Of a stretch of DNA of 64,000 nucleotides, positions 32,734 through 40,521 are shown piece after piece. The translations under genes and the position numbers were made by a program. The notes under the pieces were generated by a model that saw nothing but the letters and a program-made list of their open reading frames with translations, was not told where the DNA came from and searched no databases. The stretch is from contig NZ_BOMY01000055.1 in assembly GCF_016862435.1 (NCBI RefSeq), positions 186,001 through 250,000 of the forward strand, given 5' to 3'. The first letter of the stretch is position 1, and each line of letters begins with the position of its first letter. The stretch is from Paractinoplanes tereljensis. GTDB lineage: Bacteria > Actinomycetota > Actinomycetes > Mycobacteriales > Micromonosporaceae.

Positions 32734-33459
32734 TCAGTTGGTGGGGCTGGTCAGCGGGAAGCCGGGGATGGGCTTGGTCTTGCCGCCGGTGGGGGCGATG
32801 GCGAACCACTTGCCGTTGACGCCCTGGCCGTTGATGTCGCCGGGTTTCGCGTCGGCGATGAAGTAATAGACCGGCCAGCCGCCGATGGTTACCTGGCAGT
32901 GGCCGTCGGCGCGTTCGACGTAGCCGATGATCTTCGGGTCGATGCCCTTCGGGAAGATCTTGCCGGGGGACTTGATCAGCAGCGGGGGCCACGCGGTGGC
33001 GCACGAGCCGTTGCAGGTCGCCTTGGGCGGCTTGGCGTTGTCGTTGTCGAAGCGGTAAAGGGTGCGGCCGGCGCCGTCCGTCACGTAGGTGCCGATCTGC
33101 TCGTTCAGGGTCGCGTTCAGCTCTACCGTGTTGCTGCCCTTGGCCTTGTCCTCGTTGGGCTTGATGTCCTTGTCGGACGGGCCGCTGAAGATCTTGACCC
33201 ACTTCTGGGTCTTGGCGACGGTGGGCTTGGCGTCGGGGGCCTGCTGTTCGGCGCCCTGGCCGGACGCGGACGGTTCCGCTACCCCGGCCAGGTCGGCGGG
33301 GGTGCTGGTGGGCGAGGGGGCTACCGTCCTGGTTTCGGCCACCGGGAGCTGCTTCGCGATCAGGTCGTCCGGGGAATTCGACTGGCTGCCGCAGGCTGCC
33401 AGGAACGCCAGGCCGGTCAGCCCGACCACTACCTTCGTCGTCCTGCTGAGCGTCGTCAT
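32734..33459 (-). CDS. Secreted-repeat lipoprotein (Lipoprotein_15/COG4315-like)
   Basis: A 241-residue lipoprotein. Starting at ATG 33459 (GAGGGAC upstream) the signal ends LTGLAFLAAC, with Cys near residue 21. After a Ser/Pro/Ala-rich linker come the paired repeat blocks YVTDGAGRTLYRFDNDNA...ATCNGSCATAWPPLL and a second copy-like unit GHCQVTIGGWPVYYFIADAKPGDINGQGV...KWFAIAP, characteristic of the Lipoprotein_15 repeat family. These proteins are surface-exposed and of unknown function. Divergent from an ECF sigma/anti-sigma pair across 195 nt, so it is a good candidate target of that sigma factor. Confidence 0.85.
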   Translation of the reverse strand: MTTLSRTTKVVVGLTGLAFLAACGSQSNSPDDLIAKQLPVAETRTVAPSPTSTPADLAGVAEPSASGQGAEQQAPDAKPTVAKTQKWVKIFSGPSDKDIKPNEDKAKGSNTVELNATLNEQIGTYVTDGAGRTLYRFDNDNAKPPKATCNGSCATAWPPLLIKSPGKIFPKGIDPKIIGYVERADGHCQVTIGGWPVYYFIADAKPGDINGQGVNGKWFAIAPTGGKTKPIPGFPLTSPTN

Positions 33460-33654
33460 GGCCGTCCCTCTCTTCGCTGGTGTCATCCACACGACGCCGG
33501 CGCAAGGGTGGTTCACCCGGGCGTGCCACTTTGCCAAGATCTTTGATCCGGGTGGGCTACCTGCACGTATCTCAAGTAGCCGCAGCACAGTACGTTCGTC
33601 GATGTCAGACCGGATCGGCGCGACTACCAAGTGCCGCGGACAAAGAGAGACGCG

Positions 33655-34191
33655 ATGCCGTCGACTAGCAGCAGACCCCGCCGGGAGGTGGCCGATGAGG
33701 CACTGGTCAGATCGTTGTTCCAGGAGCACGGACGGGCCATGCTGGCGTACGCGACCCAGCTGACCCGCGACCGCCCGGCCGCCGAGGACGTCGTCCAGGA
33801 GGCTCTGCTGCGTGCCTGGCGGCACCCGGAGAGCCTGGACAGCGGCAAGGGATCGGTGCGCGGCTGGCTGCTCACCGTCGTGCGCAACATCGTGCTGGAT
33901 CAGATCCGCGCCCGCAATCGCCGGCCGCCCGAGGTGCGTGAGTCACCGCCGGACGCCGCGGTCGAGGGCGACCACGCCGATCAGGTGGTCAACTCGATGA
34001 TCGTGGTCGACGCGCTCAGCACTCTCTCCGACGAACATCGAGCCGTGCTCGAGCAGGTCTACCTGCGGGGCAGCACGGTCTCCGAGGCGGCCGAGGTGCT
34101 CGGCATCCCGCCGGGAACGGTGAAGTCCCGGTCCTACTACGCATTGCGGGCCCTACGCGAGGCCGGCGGCAGAGAACGGTTGGCATCATGA
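33655..34191 (+). CDS. ECF RNA polymerase sigma factor
   Basis: A 178-residue sigma-70-family ECF factor. Region 2 reads LVRSLFQEHGRAMLAYATQLTRDRPAAEDVVQEALLRAW and region 4 VYLRGSTVSEAAEVLGIPPGTVKSRSYYALRALRE, resembling SigK/SigL-type factors with RskA-like partners. ATG 33655 follows AGAGAG at a suitable distance; a GTG at 33631 is open but lacks a ribosome site. The stop overlaps the anti-sigma start (ATGA). It probably drives its own operon and the divergent lipoprotein gene when the anti-sigma factor releases it. Confidence 0.9.
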   Translation: MPSTSSRPRREVADEALVRSLFQEHGRAMLAYATQLTRDRPAAEDVVQEALLRAWRHPESLDSGKGSVRGWLLTVVRNIVLDQIRARNRRPPEVRESPPDAAVEGDHADQVVNSMIVVDALSTLSDEHRAVLEQVYLRGSTVSEAAEVLGIPPGTVKSRSYYALRALREAGGRERLAS

Positions 34192-34910
34192 GCACGCCCG
34201 AGAGCACGAACCCGACCAACGACCACGTCGACATGGCCGGGTACCTGATGGAGATGCTCACCCCCGGCGAGAAGCGCCGGGCCGACGAGCACCTGGCGTC
34301 CTGTGCCGCCTGCCGGGACGAGATCGAGTCGCTGACCGAGTGGTCGTCGGCGCTGCGCGAGATCCCCGACGAGATGCTGCTGGACGGCCCGCCGGAGGAC
34401 GCCGACCTGCTGTTGCAGCGCACGCTGCGCCAGGTGCGGCAGGAATCCAGCGGCGGCCGGCTGCGCCGCCTGGCCGTGCTGACCACGGCCGCGGCCGCGG
34501 TGGTCGCGGTGGCGATCGGCGGCGGGGTCATTCTCGGGCGGGGTACGGCTCCGACCGGTACGCCGCAGGCTCAGGGCACGTCGGCCCCGGCCTCGGTCGC
34601 GCCGGGTACGCGGGTCGTGTCGGCGGTGGACTCGGGCACCGGGGCCAGCATCGACGCGACCGTGATCCCGGCGGCCGGGTGGGTGCGGCTGACCGCCACC
34701 GTCGGTGGCGTCCCGGCCGGTGAGCGCTGCCGGCTCGAGGTGGTCGGCAAGAACGGCGAGCCGATCCTGGCCGGCAGCTGGCTGGTCTCCGACGCCGGCG
34801 AGGCGAACGGTACGACGCTGAACGGCAGCGCCCTGATCGATCCGGCCGAGGTGGCCTCGGTGCGGGTGGTCAACATGGCCGGCAAGCAGTACGTCGACGT
34901 GGACGTCTGA
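34188..34910 (+). CDS. RskA-type transmembrane anti-sigma factor with zinc-finger motif
   Basis: A 240-residue single-span protein. The cytoplasmic N-terminus has the zinc anti-sigma motif H-x3-C-x2-C in HLASCAAC (H35, C39, C42), residues about 97-116 form the membrane span, and the outer C-terminal half is a beta-rich RskA-like domain (TVGGVPAGERCRLEVVGKNGEPILAGSWLV). It should hold the upstream sigma factor inactive at the membrane until regulated proteolysis. Four-base overlap with the sigma gene. Confidence 0.9.
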   Translation: MSTPESTNPTNDHVDMAGYLMEMLTPGEKRRADEHLASCAACRDEIESLTEWSSALREIPDEMLLDGPPEDADLLLQRTLRQVRQESSGGRLRRLAVLTTAAAAVVAVAIGGGVILGRGTAPTGTPQAQGTSAPASVAPGTRVVSAVDSGTGASIDATVIPAAGWVRLTATVGGVPAGERCRLEVVGKNGEPILAGSWLVSDAGEANGTTLNGSALIDPAEVASVRVVNMAGKQYVDVDV

Positions 34911-34926
34911 TCATCCGATTGAAGTA

Positions 34927-34980
34927 GATCGACCCCCGGGAGAAGAATCTCGAGCAATCGAAGATTCATGGGGGTCGATC
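34927..34980 (+). promoter_or_regulatory. Inverted repeat masking the ribosome site of the PEBP gene
   Basis: GATCGACCCCC (34927-34937) is exactly complementary to GGGGGTCGATC (34970-34980), which ends one base before the ATG at 34981. GGGGGT is the only ribosome-site-like sequence, so in the RNA the hairpin would cover it. Loop 32 nt. Could alternatively be a DNA operator. Confidence 0.55.
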
Positions 34981-35580
34981 ATGAACCGTATTTCCCGTCG
35001 CCTGGCCGTGCTCCTCGCGGTCGTCCTGGTCGTGGTGGGGGCCGCCGCCGGCGCGTCCGCGGCCACCGTCCTGCACTTCGGCTTCAAAGAGATCCGCAGT
35101 GGGCTGCCCAGTGGCATCAGGTACTTCAAGCTCACCAGCACCGACCTGCGGTCCGGCAAGCCCATCCCGGCGCCGTTCTGGGGTTGTGACGACGCCGGCC
35201 TCTCCCCGCAGCTGTCCTGGCGGGGTGCGCCGGCCGGCACTCGCAGTTTCGCGGTGACGCTTTTTGATCCGGATGCGCCCACCGGCAGCGGCTTCTGGCA
35301 CTGGCAGGCCTGGGACATCCCGGCCACCACGACGTCCCTGGCGACCGGTGCGGTGCTCCCGGCCGGCGCCGTGAACGGCACCAACGACGGTGGCGGGATC
35401 GGCTACACCGGGCCGTGCCCGCCGACCGGTGACATCACCCACCGCTACGAGTTCACCGTCGTGGCGCTGAGCGTGCCCACCCTGGAGCTGCCGGCCGACA
35501 CGTCGCAGGCGGTGGTCGGTTACGTCATCGGGCACAACGCCCTCGCCTCGGCAACCTTCACCGCAACCGCTCAGCAGTAA
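34981..35580 (+). CDS. Secreted phosphatidylethanolamine-binding-family (YbhB/Raf-kinase-inhibitor-like) protein
   Basis: A 199-residue protein with a signal peptide (residues 1-28, cleavage after ASA). The PEBP ligand-pocket motifs follow: LSPQLSWRGAPAGTRSFAVTLFDPDAP, FWHWQAWDIPA and GYTGPCPPTGDITHRYEFTVVAL. Bacterial YbhB-type PEBPs bind anionic ligands; function is not well established. Located 70 nt after the anti-sigma gene and preceded by a start-adjacent hairpin, so it may be a further member of the sigma-controlled operon. Convergent with the AraC gene, separated by 4 nt. Confidence 0.87.
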   Translation: MNRISRRLAVLLAVVLVVVGAAAGASAATVLHFGFKEIRSGLPSGIRYFKLTSTDLRSGKPIPAPFWGCDDAGLSPQLSWRGAPAGTRSFAVTLFDPDAPTGSGFWHWQAWDIPATTTSLATGAVLPAGAVNGTNDGGGIGYTGPCPPTGDITHRYEFTVVALSVPTLELPADTSQAVVGYVIGHNALASATFTATAQQ

Positions 35581-35584
35581 GAAG

Positions 35585-36478
35585 CTAGGGCAGGGCCGGC
35601 TCCGGGTCGCGGAGCCGGCTCGCGTCCTGGCTGGGCGGGGCGCCGAACTGGCGGTGGTATTCGCGGCTGAACTGCGACGGGCTGTCGTAACCGACGGTGC
35701 GGCCGACGCCGGTGACGTCGCCGGGCCGGGCGGCCAGCAACAGCCGCGCCTGCTGCAGGCGGATCTGCTTCTGGAACTGCAGTGGGCTGGTCGCGGTGAC
35801 GCCCTGGAAGTTGCGGTAGAAGGCGGAGACGCTCATCCCGGCCAGCTGGGCCAGGTCTTCCACCCGGAACGGCTCGTTGTAGTGGTCGCGGATCCAGTGG
35901 ATCACCCGGGCCACGTGGGTGAGGCTGCTGTCGGCCAGGCCGAGCTGGCGCACCGGGGCGCTCTGCTCGCCGGTCAGGACCCGCCAGAGGATCTCGCGTT
36001 TGATCAGCGGGGCCAGCACGGCGATGTCCCGCGGGCGCTCGATCAGGCGCAGCAGCCGGACCACCGCGTCGAGCAGCTCGGCCGGGGCGTCGCTGACCGC
36101 AAGGCCGCTGGGTGTGCCCCCGGGCGCGGCCGGCAGGTCGCCGGGACCGGCTTGGAGCAGCAGCTCGGCGATGGCGGCCGGGCGCAGCAGCAGGCCGACG
36201 CCGAGCGCCGGGAGGTCGGGGCTGGCCTGCAGGAACTCGCCGGTGACCGGCATGTCGACCGAGGCGATCAGATATTGACCCGCGCCGTATTCGTAGACGC
36301 GGTCGCCGAGGGCGATGCGCTTCGAGCCCTGCGCGATGACGGCGAGGATCGCCCCGGACATGGCCGGCGCGGGCGGGGTGCTGTGGTCGGTCTTCGAGAT
36401 GAGCACGTCCTCGATGGGCGTGCGCTGGTCGGGCCGGGCGTGGCGGTTGCACAGGCTGCGCAGCTCGTCGAGGCTCAT
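35585..36478 (-). CDS. AraC-family transcriptional regulator
   Basis: A 297-residue regulator. The N-terminal cupin-like AraC_N domain runs to about residue 175 and the double HTH follows: VEDLAQLAGMSVSAFYRNFQ and VGRTVGYDSPSQFSREYHRQFG, the latter matching the AraC signature. Divergent from an ABM-domain protein and an HSL-type hydrolase (36570-37725), which are its likely targets, since AraC_N regulators of this type often control a neighbouring oxidoreductase or hydrolase. Ligand unknown. Confidence 0.9.
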   Translation of the reverse strand: MSLDELRSLCNRHARPDQRTPIEDVLISKTDHSTPPAPAMSGAILAVIAQGSKRIALGDRVYEYGAGQYLIASVDMPVTGEFLQASPDLPALGVGLLLRPAAIAELLLQAGPGDLPAAPGGTPSGLAVSDAPAELLDAVVRLLRLIERPRDIAVLAPLIKREILWRVLTGEQSAPVRQLGLADSSLTHVARVIHWIRDHYNEPFRVEDLAQLAGMSVSAFYRNFQGVTATSPLQFQKQIRLQQARLLLAARPGDVTGVGRTVGYDSPSQFSREYHRQFGAPPSQDASRLRDPEPALP

Positions 36479-36569
36479 GACCCGATCCTCCCGCTGCTGA
36501 GAGGATCGGGCAAGACCTCGACGCGATCGTTCTAACGATTGGGCAGCTCAGGGCGGTTGAATTCTTCTC

Positions 36570-36869
36570 ATGAGAATCAACCACGGTTTCCACGCCACGA
36601 TGAATGCGCAACCCGGCAAGGGCGACGAGGTGGTCGCGCTGCTGCTGGACGCACCCTCGCTGCCGCACCCCGACTGCGTTGTCTTCCTGGTCGGCCGCTC
36701 GGCCGGCGACCCCGACGTCGTGCACGTCACCGAGGGCTGGACCAGCCCGGAGGCGCACGCCGCGTTCTTCGCCACCGCGCCGGCCCAGGCCCTGGTCGCG
36801 GCGCTGCAGCCGCTGCTGGCCGGCTCGGCGTACTCGGATGAGGTTCCCGTCGGTGGAAAGGCGTTCTGA
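36570..36869 (+). CDS. Antibiotic biosynthesis monooxygenase (ABM) domain protein
   Basis: A 99-residue single-domain protein with the dimeric ferredoxin-like ABM fold: MRINHGFHATMNAQPGKGDEVVALL, CVVFLVGRSAGDPDVVHVTEGWTSPEAHAAFF and QPLLAGSAY. Family members are cofactor-free monooxygenases or quinone-handling enzymes, and many have no known substrate. It precedes the alpha/beta hydrolase by one nt (TGAGATG), so both are translated together, opposite an AraC regulator. Possibly a small detoxification unit. Confidence 0.83.
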   Translation: MRINHGFHATMNAQPGKGDEVVALLLDAPSLPHPDCVVFLVGRSAGDPDVVHVTEGWTSPEAHAAFFATAPAQALVAALQPLLAGSAYSDEVPVGGKAF

Positions 36870-36870
36870 G

Positions 36871-37725
36871 ATGGAACTCGATGCCGACCTGAAGGCCCTG
36901 CTCGCCGCCATGCCGGCGATGCCGCCGCTCAACGACGAGACCCTCGCGCAGATCCGGCCCTATGCCGCGCCGCCGCCGCTGGACCACCCCGGAGTGGAAC
37001 GGCAGGAGATCGACGGGCCGGTGCCGCTGACGGTGCTGCGCCCGGCCGGGCCGGCCCCGGCGCTGGTGTTCTGGATCCACGGCGGCGGCATGGTCATGGG
37101 GAATCGTTACTCGCAGCTCGACATCCCCCTGGAGTGGCTCACGGAACTCGGGGTCACGGTGGCCTCGGTCGAATACCGGCTGGCGCCCGAGGCCCGGGGC
37201 ACCGAGCTGGTCGAGGACTGCTACCGCGGGCTGGCCTGGGCGGTCGAGAACCTGGGGATCGACCCGGCCCGGGTGGTCGTGGCCGGGGCCAGTGCCGGTG
37301 GTGGGCTGGCCGCCGGGGTGACGCTGCTGGCTCGCGACCGCGGGGACCTGGCGATCGCCGGTCAGGTGCTGATCGGGGCCATGCTCGATCAGCGCAACGA
37401 GGCCCGTGGTGACGCGGTGGTCTGGACCCGGGAGATGAACGAGTTCGGCTGGCGCAGCGTGCTGGACGGCACCTACGTCTCCCCCGCGCTGGCCGAGGAT
37501 CTGTCCGGCCTGCCGCCCGCCTACCTCGATGCCGGGTCGGCCGAGCTGTTCCGGGACGAGAACGTCGCCTACGCCAGCCGGATCTGGGCCGCCGGTGGCC
37601 GCGCCGACCTGCACGTGTGGACCGGCGGGTTCCACGGCTTCGACGCCCTGTTCCCGGCCGCGCCGATCTCCGTCGCGGCCCGCCGCACCCGCACGGAGTG
37701 GCTCGGCCGGCTGCTCAAAGACTGA
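36871..37725 (+). CDS. HSL-family alpha/beta hydrolase (acetyl-esterase type)
   Basis: A 284-residue esterase. HSL hallmarks are the oxyanion motif IHGGGMVMG (about residue 70), the nucleophile elbow GASAGGG (Ser near residue 137), the acidic residue in DAGSAELFRDENV and the catalytic His in GGFHGFDALFP. Cytoplasmic, probably hydrolysing short acyl esters. ATG 36871 lies immediately after the ABM gene stop. Its 3' end overlaps the convergent reductase gene by 11 nt. Confidence 0.88.
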   Translation: MELDADLKALLAAMPAMPPLNDETLAQIRPYAAPPPLDHPGVERQEIDGPVPLTVLRPAGPAPALVFWIHGGGMVMGNRYSQLDIPLEWLTELGVTVASVEYRLAPEARGTELVEDCYRGLAWAVENLGIDPARVVVAGASAGGGLAAGVTLLARDRGDLAIAGQVLIGAMLDQRNEARGDAVVWTREMNEFGWRSVLDGTYVSPALAEDLSGLPPAYLDAGSAELFRDENVAYASRIWAAGGRADLHVWTGGFHGFDALFPAAPISVAARRTRTEWLGRLLKD

Positions 37726-38323
37726 GCGCCTGGGCCAGGATGTCCTTGGCGTCGATGACGTCGCACTCGGCCAGCTGCAGCGGACCGCCCGTCTCGGTGA
37801 GGCGGGCGTTCTCCGCGCCGCCCGCGTAGTACGGGGCGAAGCCGAGGTCCTTGATCAGGCGGGCGGCGGTCAGCCGGGCGGCCGGCCGGTCGGTGCAGAC
37901 GAACTCGGCCAGCAGCGGGTCGTGGCCGCGGCGCCGGGACAGCACGCCGGTGGGCAGGGTGTTGAACGCCTTGGCCCAGAACGCGTCCGGCGCCCACTCC
38001 ATCAGCTGCTCGAGGCCGCTGCGGCCGTCCGGGGTGGCCTCCGGCGGGTTGGTCGCGTCGATCACGACCTTGCCGGCCAGGTTCCCGGCGGTCAGGTCGA
38101 TCGCCTCGTGCGCCGACTCCCAGGTCGGGGCGAACAGGACGGCATCCGCGTACGCCGCCGCGTCCGCCACCGGCATGGCGGTCACGTGGTCACCGAGGCG
38201 GCCGGCCAGGTCGGCCAGCTGCTCCGGATGCCGCGAGGTGACCGCCACGTCGTGACCGCTCTGCGCGCACCACCCGGCCAGGGTCGCGCCTAGCTGTCCT
38301 GCTCCGATGACGCCGATGTGCAT
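37715..38323 (-). CDS. NADP/F420-dependent reductase-like (NpdG-type) protein
   Basis: A 202-residue single-domain dinucleotide-binding protein. It starts MHIGVIGAGQLGATLA, a NADP-type Rossmann loop, followed by TSRHPEQLADLAGRLG where the second strand ends with Ser-Arg, suited to the 2'-phosphate of NADP. VVIDATNPPEATPDG and AKAFNTLPTGVLS are family strings of F420-NADP oxidoreductase relatives. Whether it uses F420 is unclear. The start at 38323 gives the proper N-terminus; an upstream extension to 38371 overlaps the pectate lyase and is unlikely. Confidence 0.82.
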   Translation of the reverse strand: MHIGVIGAGQLGATLAGWCAQSGHDVAVTSRHPEQLADLAGRLGDHVTAMPVADAAAYADAVLFAPTWESAHEAIDLTAGNLAGKVVIDATNPPEATPDGRSGLEQLMEWAPDAFWAKAFNTLPTGVLSRRRGHDPLLAEFVCTDRPAARLTAARLIKDLGFAPYYAGGAENARLTETGGPLQLAECDVIDAKDILAQALSL

Positions 38324-38342
38324 GTAGTCAGCGTGCCAAACT

Positions 38343-39644
38343 TCAGCAGCCCAAGTGCCGAATCCCGACATTCGCGGCGACGATGCCGGGCACCGCGGCG
38401 GCCGGGTCGACCCGGGGACGCAGGGTGGGGGTCCAGCCGGCGTCGGCGGTCAGGTCGGGGTCGTAGGCCAGGTTGTAGTCGGCGACCAGGTCGACCGGCT
38501 GGGGGCGGCGGCTGCCGTACTGGACGAGCGAGCCGATCGCGGTGATCTTCGTGCCCTTCCAGTAGTGGATCACGTCGGCGGTGGGCACGTCCGCGCTGAG
38601 CTTGAAGTAGTTGTTCTCGGCGTAGATGGCCGACTCGACGCCGACGCCCAACGAGTACTGATACGTGTCCTCGTCGGTGGCGACGAACAGGTTGTCGTAC
38701 ACGTCGACCTGGCCGAACCGGACCCGCGGCGCGCGCTGGCCGACGTTGCCGAAACGGTTGTGGTGCACGGTGACCCGCAGCTTGCCCACGTCGACGCCGG
38801 GGGTGTCGGTCGAGCCGATCAGCATCGTCTTGTCGTGGTCGTAGTAGTCGTTGTACGACACGGTGACCAGGTCCGAGCCCCGGATGATGTCGGAGGCGCC
38901 GTCGTGCACCTGGTACGGCCGGCCGAAGTAGAGCGGCTGGTCCGCGTCGTGGTTGTTGCCGTCGCTGAACGTGTTGTGGTCGATCCACACGTTTGTCGCG
39001 CCGGACAGCGACACCAGGTCGTAAAGGGAGTTCCAGTTGCCGGCCGCGCCGTCGGTCGGGTCCCAGGCCGGGAAGCAGTCGGCCGCGTCGACGACCTCGA
39101 GGTTGCGCACGATCACGTTGCTGACGTTGGTGAGCACGAGGCTGCCGTGGCTGATCCGGCCGTTGTTGATGCCGATGATCGTGGTGTTGCTGCCGACGAT
39201 CGCCTTGATCTGGTCACCCTGCGCCTTGGCCGACCGCACCCGGGCTTCCTCGACCGGACCGGTCGGCTTCGCGGCCCGGCCCCACACGGCCGGGTCGTAC
39301 GTGGCCAGGAACGTGTCGAGGGTGTACGCCGGGTCGGCGAAGGCGGAGCACGGCTGCCCCTCGAGCATGTCGATCCGGCCACTCACGTAGACGATCTTCG
39401 GGTCGTTACCGGCGACCGCGGCCACCAGTTCGTCCCGGTTGTGCACGACGACGCCGGCGGTGGCCGCGGCGCCTCCGGTCGTGCCGGCGCCGGACGCGGC
39501 CCAGCCGTCGTTCGGTGGGAGCACCTGCTGACCGAGGACCAGGGCCCCGGCGGACACTGTGGCAGCGTCCGCCGGGGCGGCGCCGGCCACTCCCAGCGCG
39601 GCGACAGCGATGAGGACGGCGGCGGCAGAACGAGTCTTGGGCAT
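38343..39644 (-). CDS. Secreted pectate lyase (PL1 family)
   Basis: A 433-residue beta-helix lyase with a signal peptide cleaved near ADAA (residues 1-28). PL1 hallmarks: NTTIIGINNGRISHGSLVL, NVIVRNLEVVDAADCFPAWDPTDGA and the VWIDHNTFSDGNNHDADQ calcium region, HDKTMLIGSTD, and the catalytic Arg region VGQRAPRVRFG. It cleaves demethylated homogalacturonan by beta-elimination outside the cell, complementing the pectinesterase at 28882 and feeding unsaturated galacturonides to importers. A LacI-type operator lies 23 nt before the ATG, so expression is probably sugar-induced. Confidence 0.92.
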   Translation of the reverse strand: MPKTRSAAAVLIAVAALGVAGAAPADAATVSAGALVLGQQVLPPNDGWAASGAGTTGGAAATAGVVVHNRDELVAAVAGNDPKIVYVSGRIDMLEGQPCSAFADPAYTLDTFLATYDPAVWGRAAKPTGPVEEARVRSAKAQGDQIKAIVGSNTTIIGINNGRISHGSLVLTNVSNVIVRNLEVVDAADCFPAWDPTDGAAGNWNSLYDLVSLSGATNVWIDHNTFSDGNNHDADQPLYFGRPYQVHDGASDIIRGSDLVTVSYNDYYDHDKTMLIGSTDTPGVDVGKLRVTVHHNRFGNVGQRAPRVRFGQVDVYDNLFVATDEDTYQYSLGVGVESAIYAENNYFKLSADVPTADVIHYWKGTKITAIGSLVQYGSRRPQPVDLVADYNLAYDPDLTADAGWTPTLRPRVDPAAAVPGIVAANVGIRHLGC

Positions 39645-39666
39645 GGCTGGCTCCGTGAAAGCATCA

Positions 39667-39680
39667 GGAAAGCGCTTGCC
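39667..39680. promoter_or_regulatory. LacI-type operator GGAAAGCGCTTGCC before pectate lyase
   Basis: A 14-bp palindrome with one mismatched pair and core AAGCGCTT, 23 nt upstream of the pectate lyase ATG. It matches the reverse complement of the 26321-26334 site at 13 of 14 positions. The rest of the 217-nt gap to the hemerythrin gene shows nothing distinct. Confidence 0.75.
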
Positions 39681-39861
39681 TGGCTACCGTCACACGGAGA
39701 TCGCCCGCAGTCAATGCTCGAAACGACGCAGGAAGTTTGCAGTCGTCGATCATTCGTCGACCGCCGGCCAGGACACTGACGACCGCCGTGCAAGTGGCGA
39801 GCAAGTGGGCTCCGACAGACTCCCGGGCGTCCTGACCCGACCAAGACCCGAGGGGGAGTCT

Positions 39862-40521
39862 GTGCCTGTCATGACTACGCCGTACACACACGAAATGGTG
39901 ATCATCCACCGGGTGTTCCGCCGCGAGGCCGCCATCCTGCCGCGCCTGGCCGATGCGGTGCGCACCGGCGACACCGTCCGGGCCGCCCGGATCGCCGACG
40001 CGGTCCGCGAGTACACCGGCGGCCTGCACCACCATCACCAGCTCGAGGACGAGCTGATCTGGCCCAAGCTGTACCAGCGGGCCCGCCTCTACGACGACCT
40101 CGTCGAACGGATGGAAACGCAGCACAAACTGCTCGACGGCACGCTGACGGTGATCGGGGGGATCCTGCCGCGGTGGGAGGCCGGGGCCGCCGCGCACGTC
40201 CGGGCCGCGCTGGTCGAGGCCCTGCACGACCACATCTGCGTGCTCACCGAGCACCTCGACGACGAGGAGGCGCAGATCCTGCCGCTGATCGCCGACCACC
40301 TCACCGTCGACGAGTGGGACGAGGTCGGCCGGCGGGGGCTGGAGACCATTCCGAAGAGCAAGGTGATGCTGGCCCTCGGCGCGATCCTGGAGGACGCCAC
40401 CCCCGAGGAGCAGCGCTACTTCCTCGGCAAGGTGCCGGCCCCCGGCCGCGTGCTGTGGCAGCTCGTCGGCCGCCGGCAGTACCGGCGGTACGTCGACGAG
40501 CTGCGCGGCGCGACCTCGTGA
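39862..40521 (+). CDS. Hemerythrin-domain protein
   Basis: A 219-residue helical protein. The iron-ligand pattern of hemerythrin-like domains is present: HEMVIIHRVFRREAA, GLHHHHQLEDELIWP, METQHKLLDG and LHDHICVLTEHLDDEEAQILPLI. Residues after about 165 are an extra helical extension. Such proteins bind oxygen, NO or serve as redox/iron sensors. GTG 39862 follows GGGGGAG; ATG 39871 is an alternative. Its stop overlaps the BTAD regulator start by four bases (GTGA), so sensor and regulator are translated as a pair. Confidence 0.87.
   Translation: MPVMTTPYTHEMVIIHRVFRREAAILPRLADAVRTGDTVRAARIADAVREYTGGLHHHHQLEDELIWPKLYQRARLYDDLVERMETQHKLLDGTLTVIGGILPRWEAGAAAHVRAALVEALHDHICVLTEHLDDEEAQILPLIADHLTVDEWDEVGRRGLETIPKSKVMLALGAILEDATPEEQRYFLGKVPAPGRVLWQLVGRRQYRRYVDELRGATS

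Noticed and set aside
33460..33654. Specific ECF -35/-10 boxes in the sigma/lipoprotein gap
   Set aside because: A TGAACC-like hexamer exists on the minus strand but spacing to a CGTC box is not standard, so no promoter was called.
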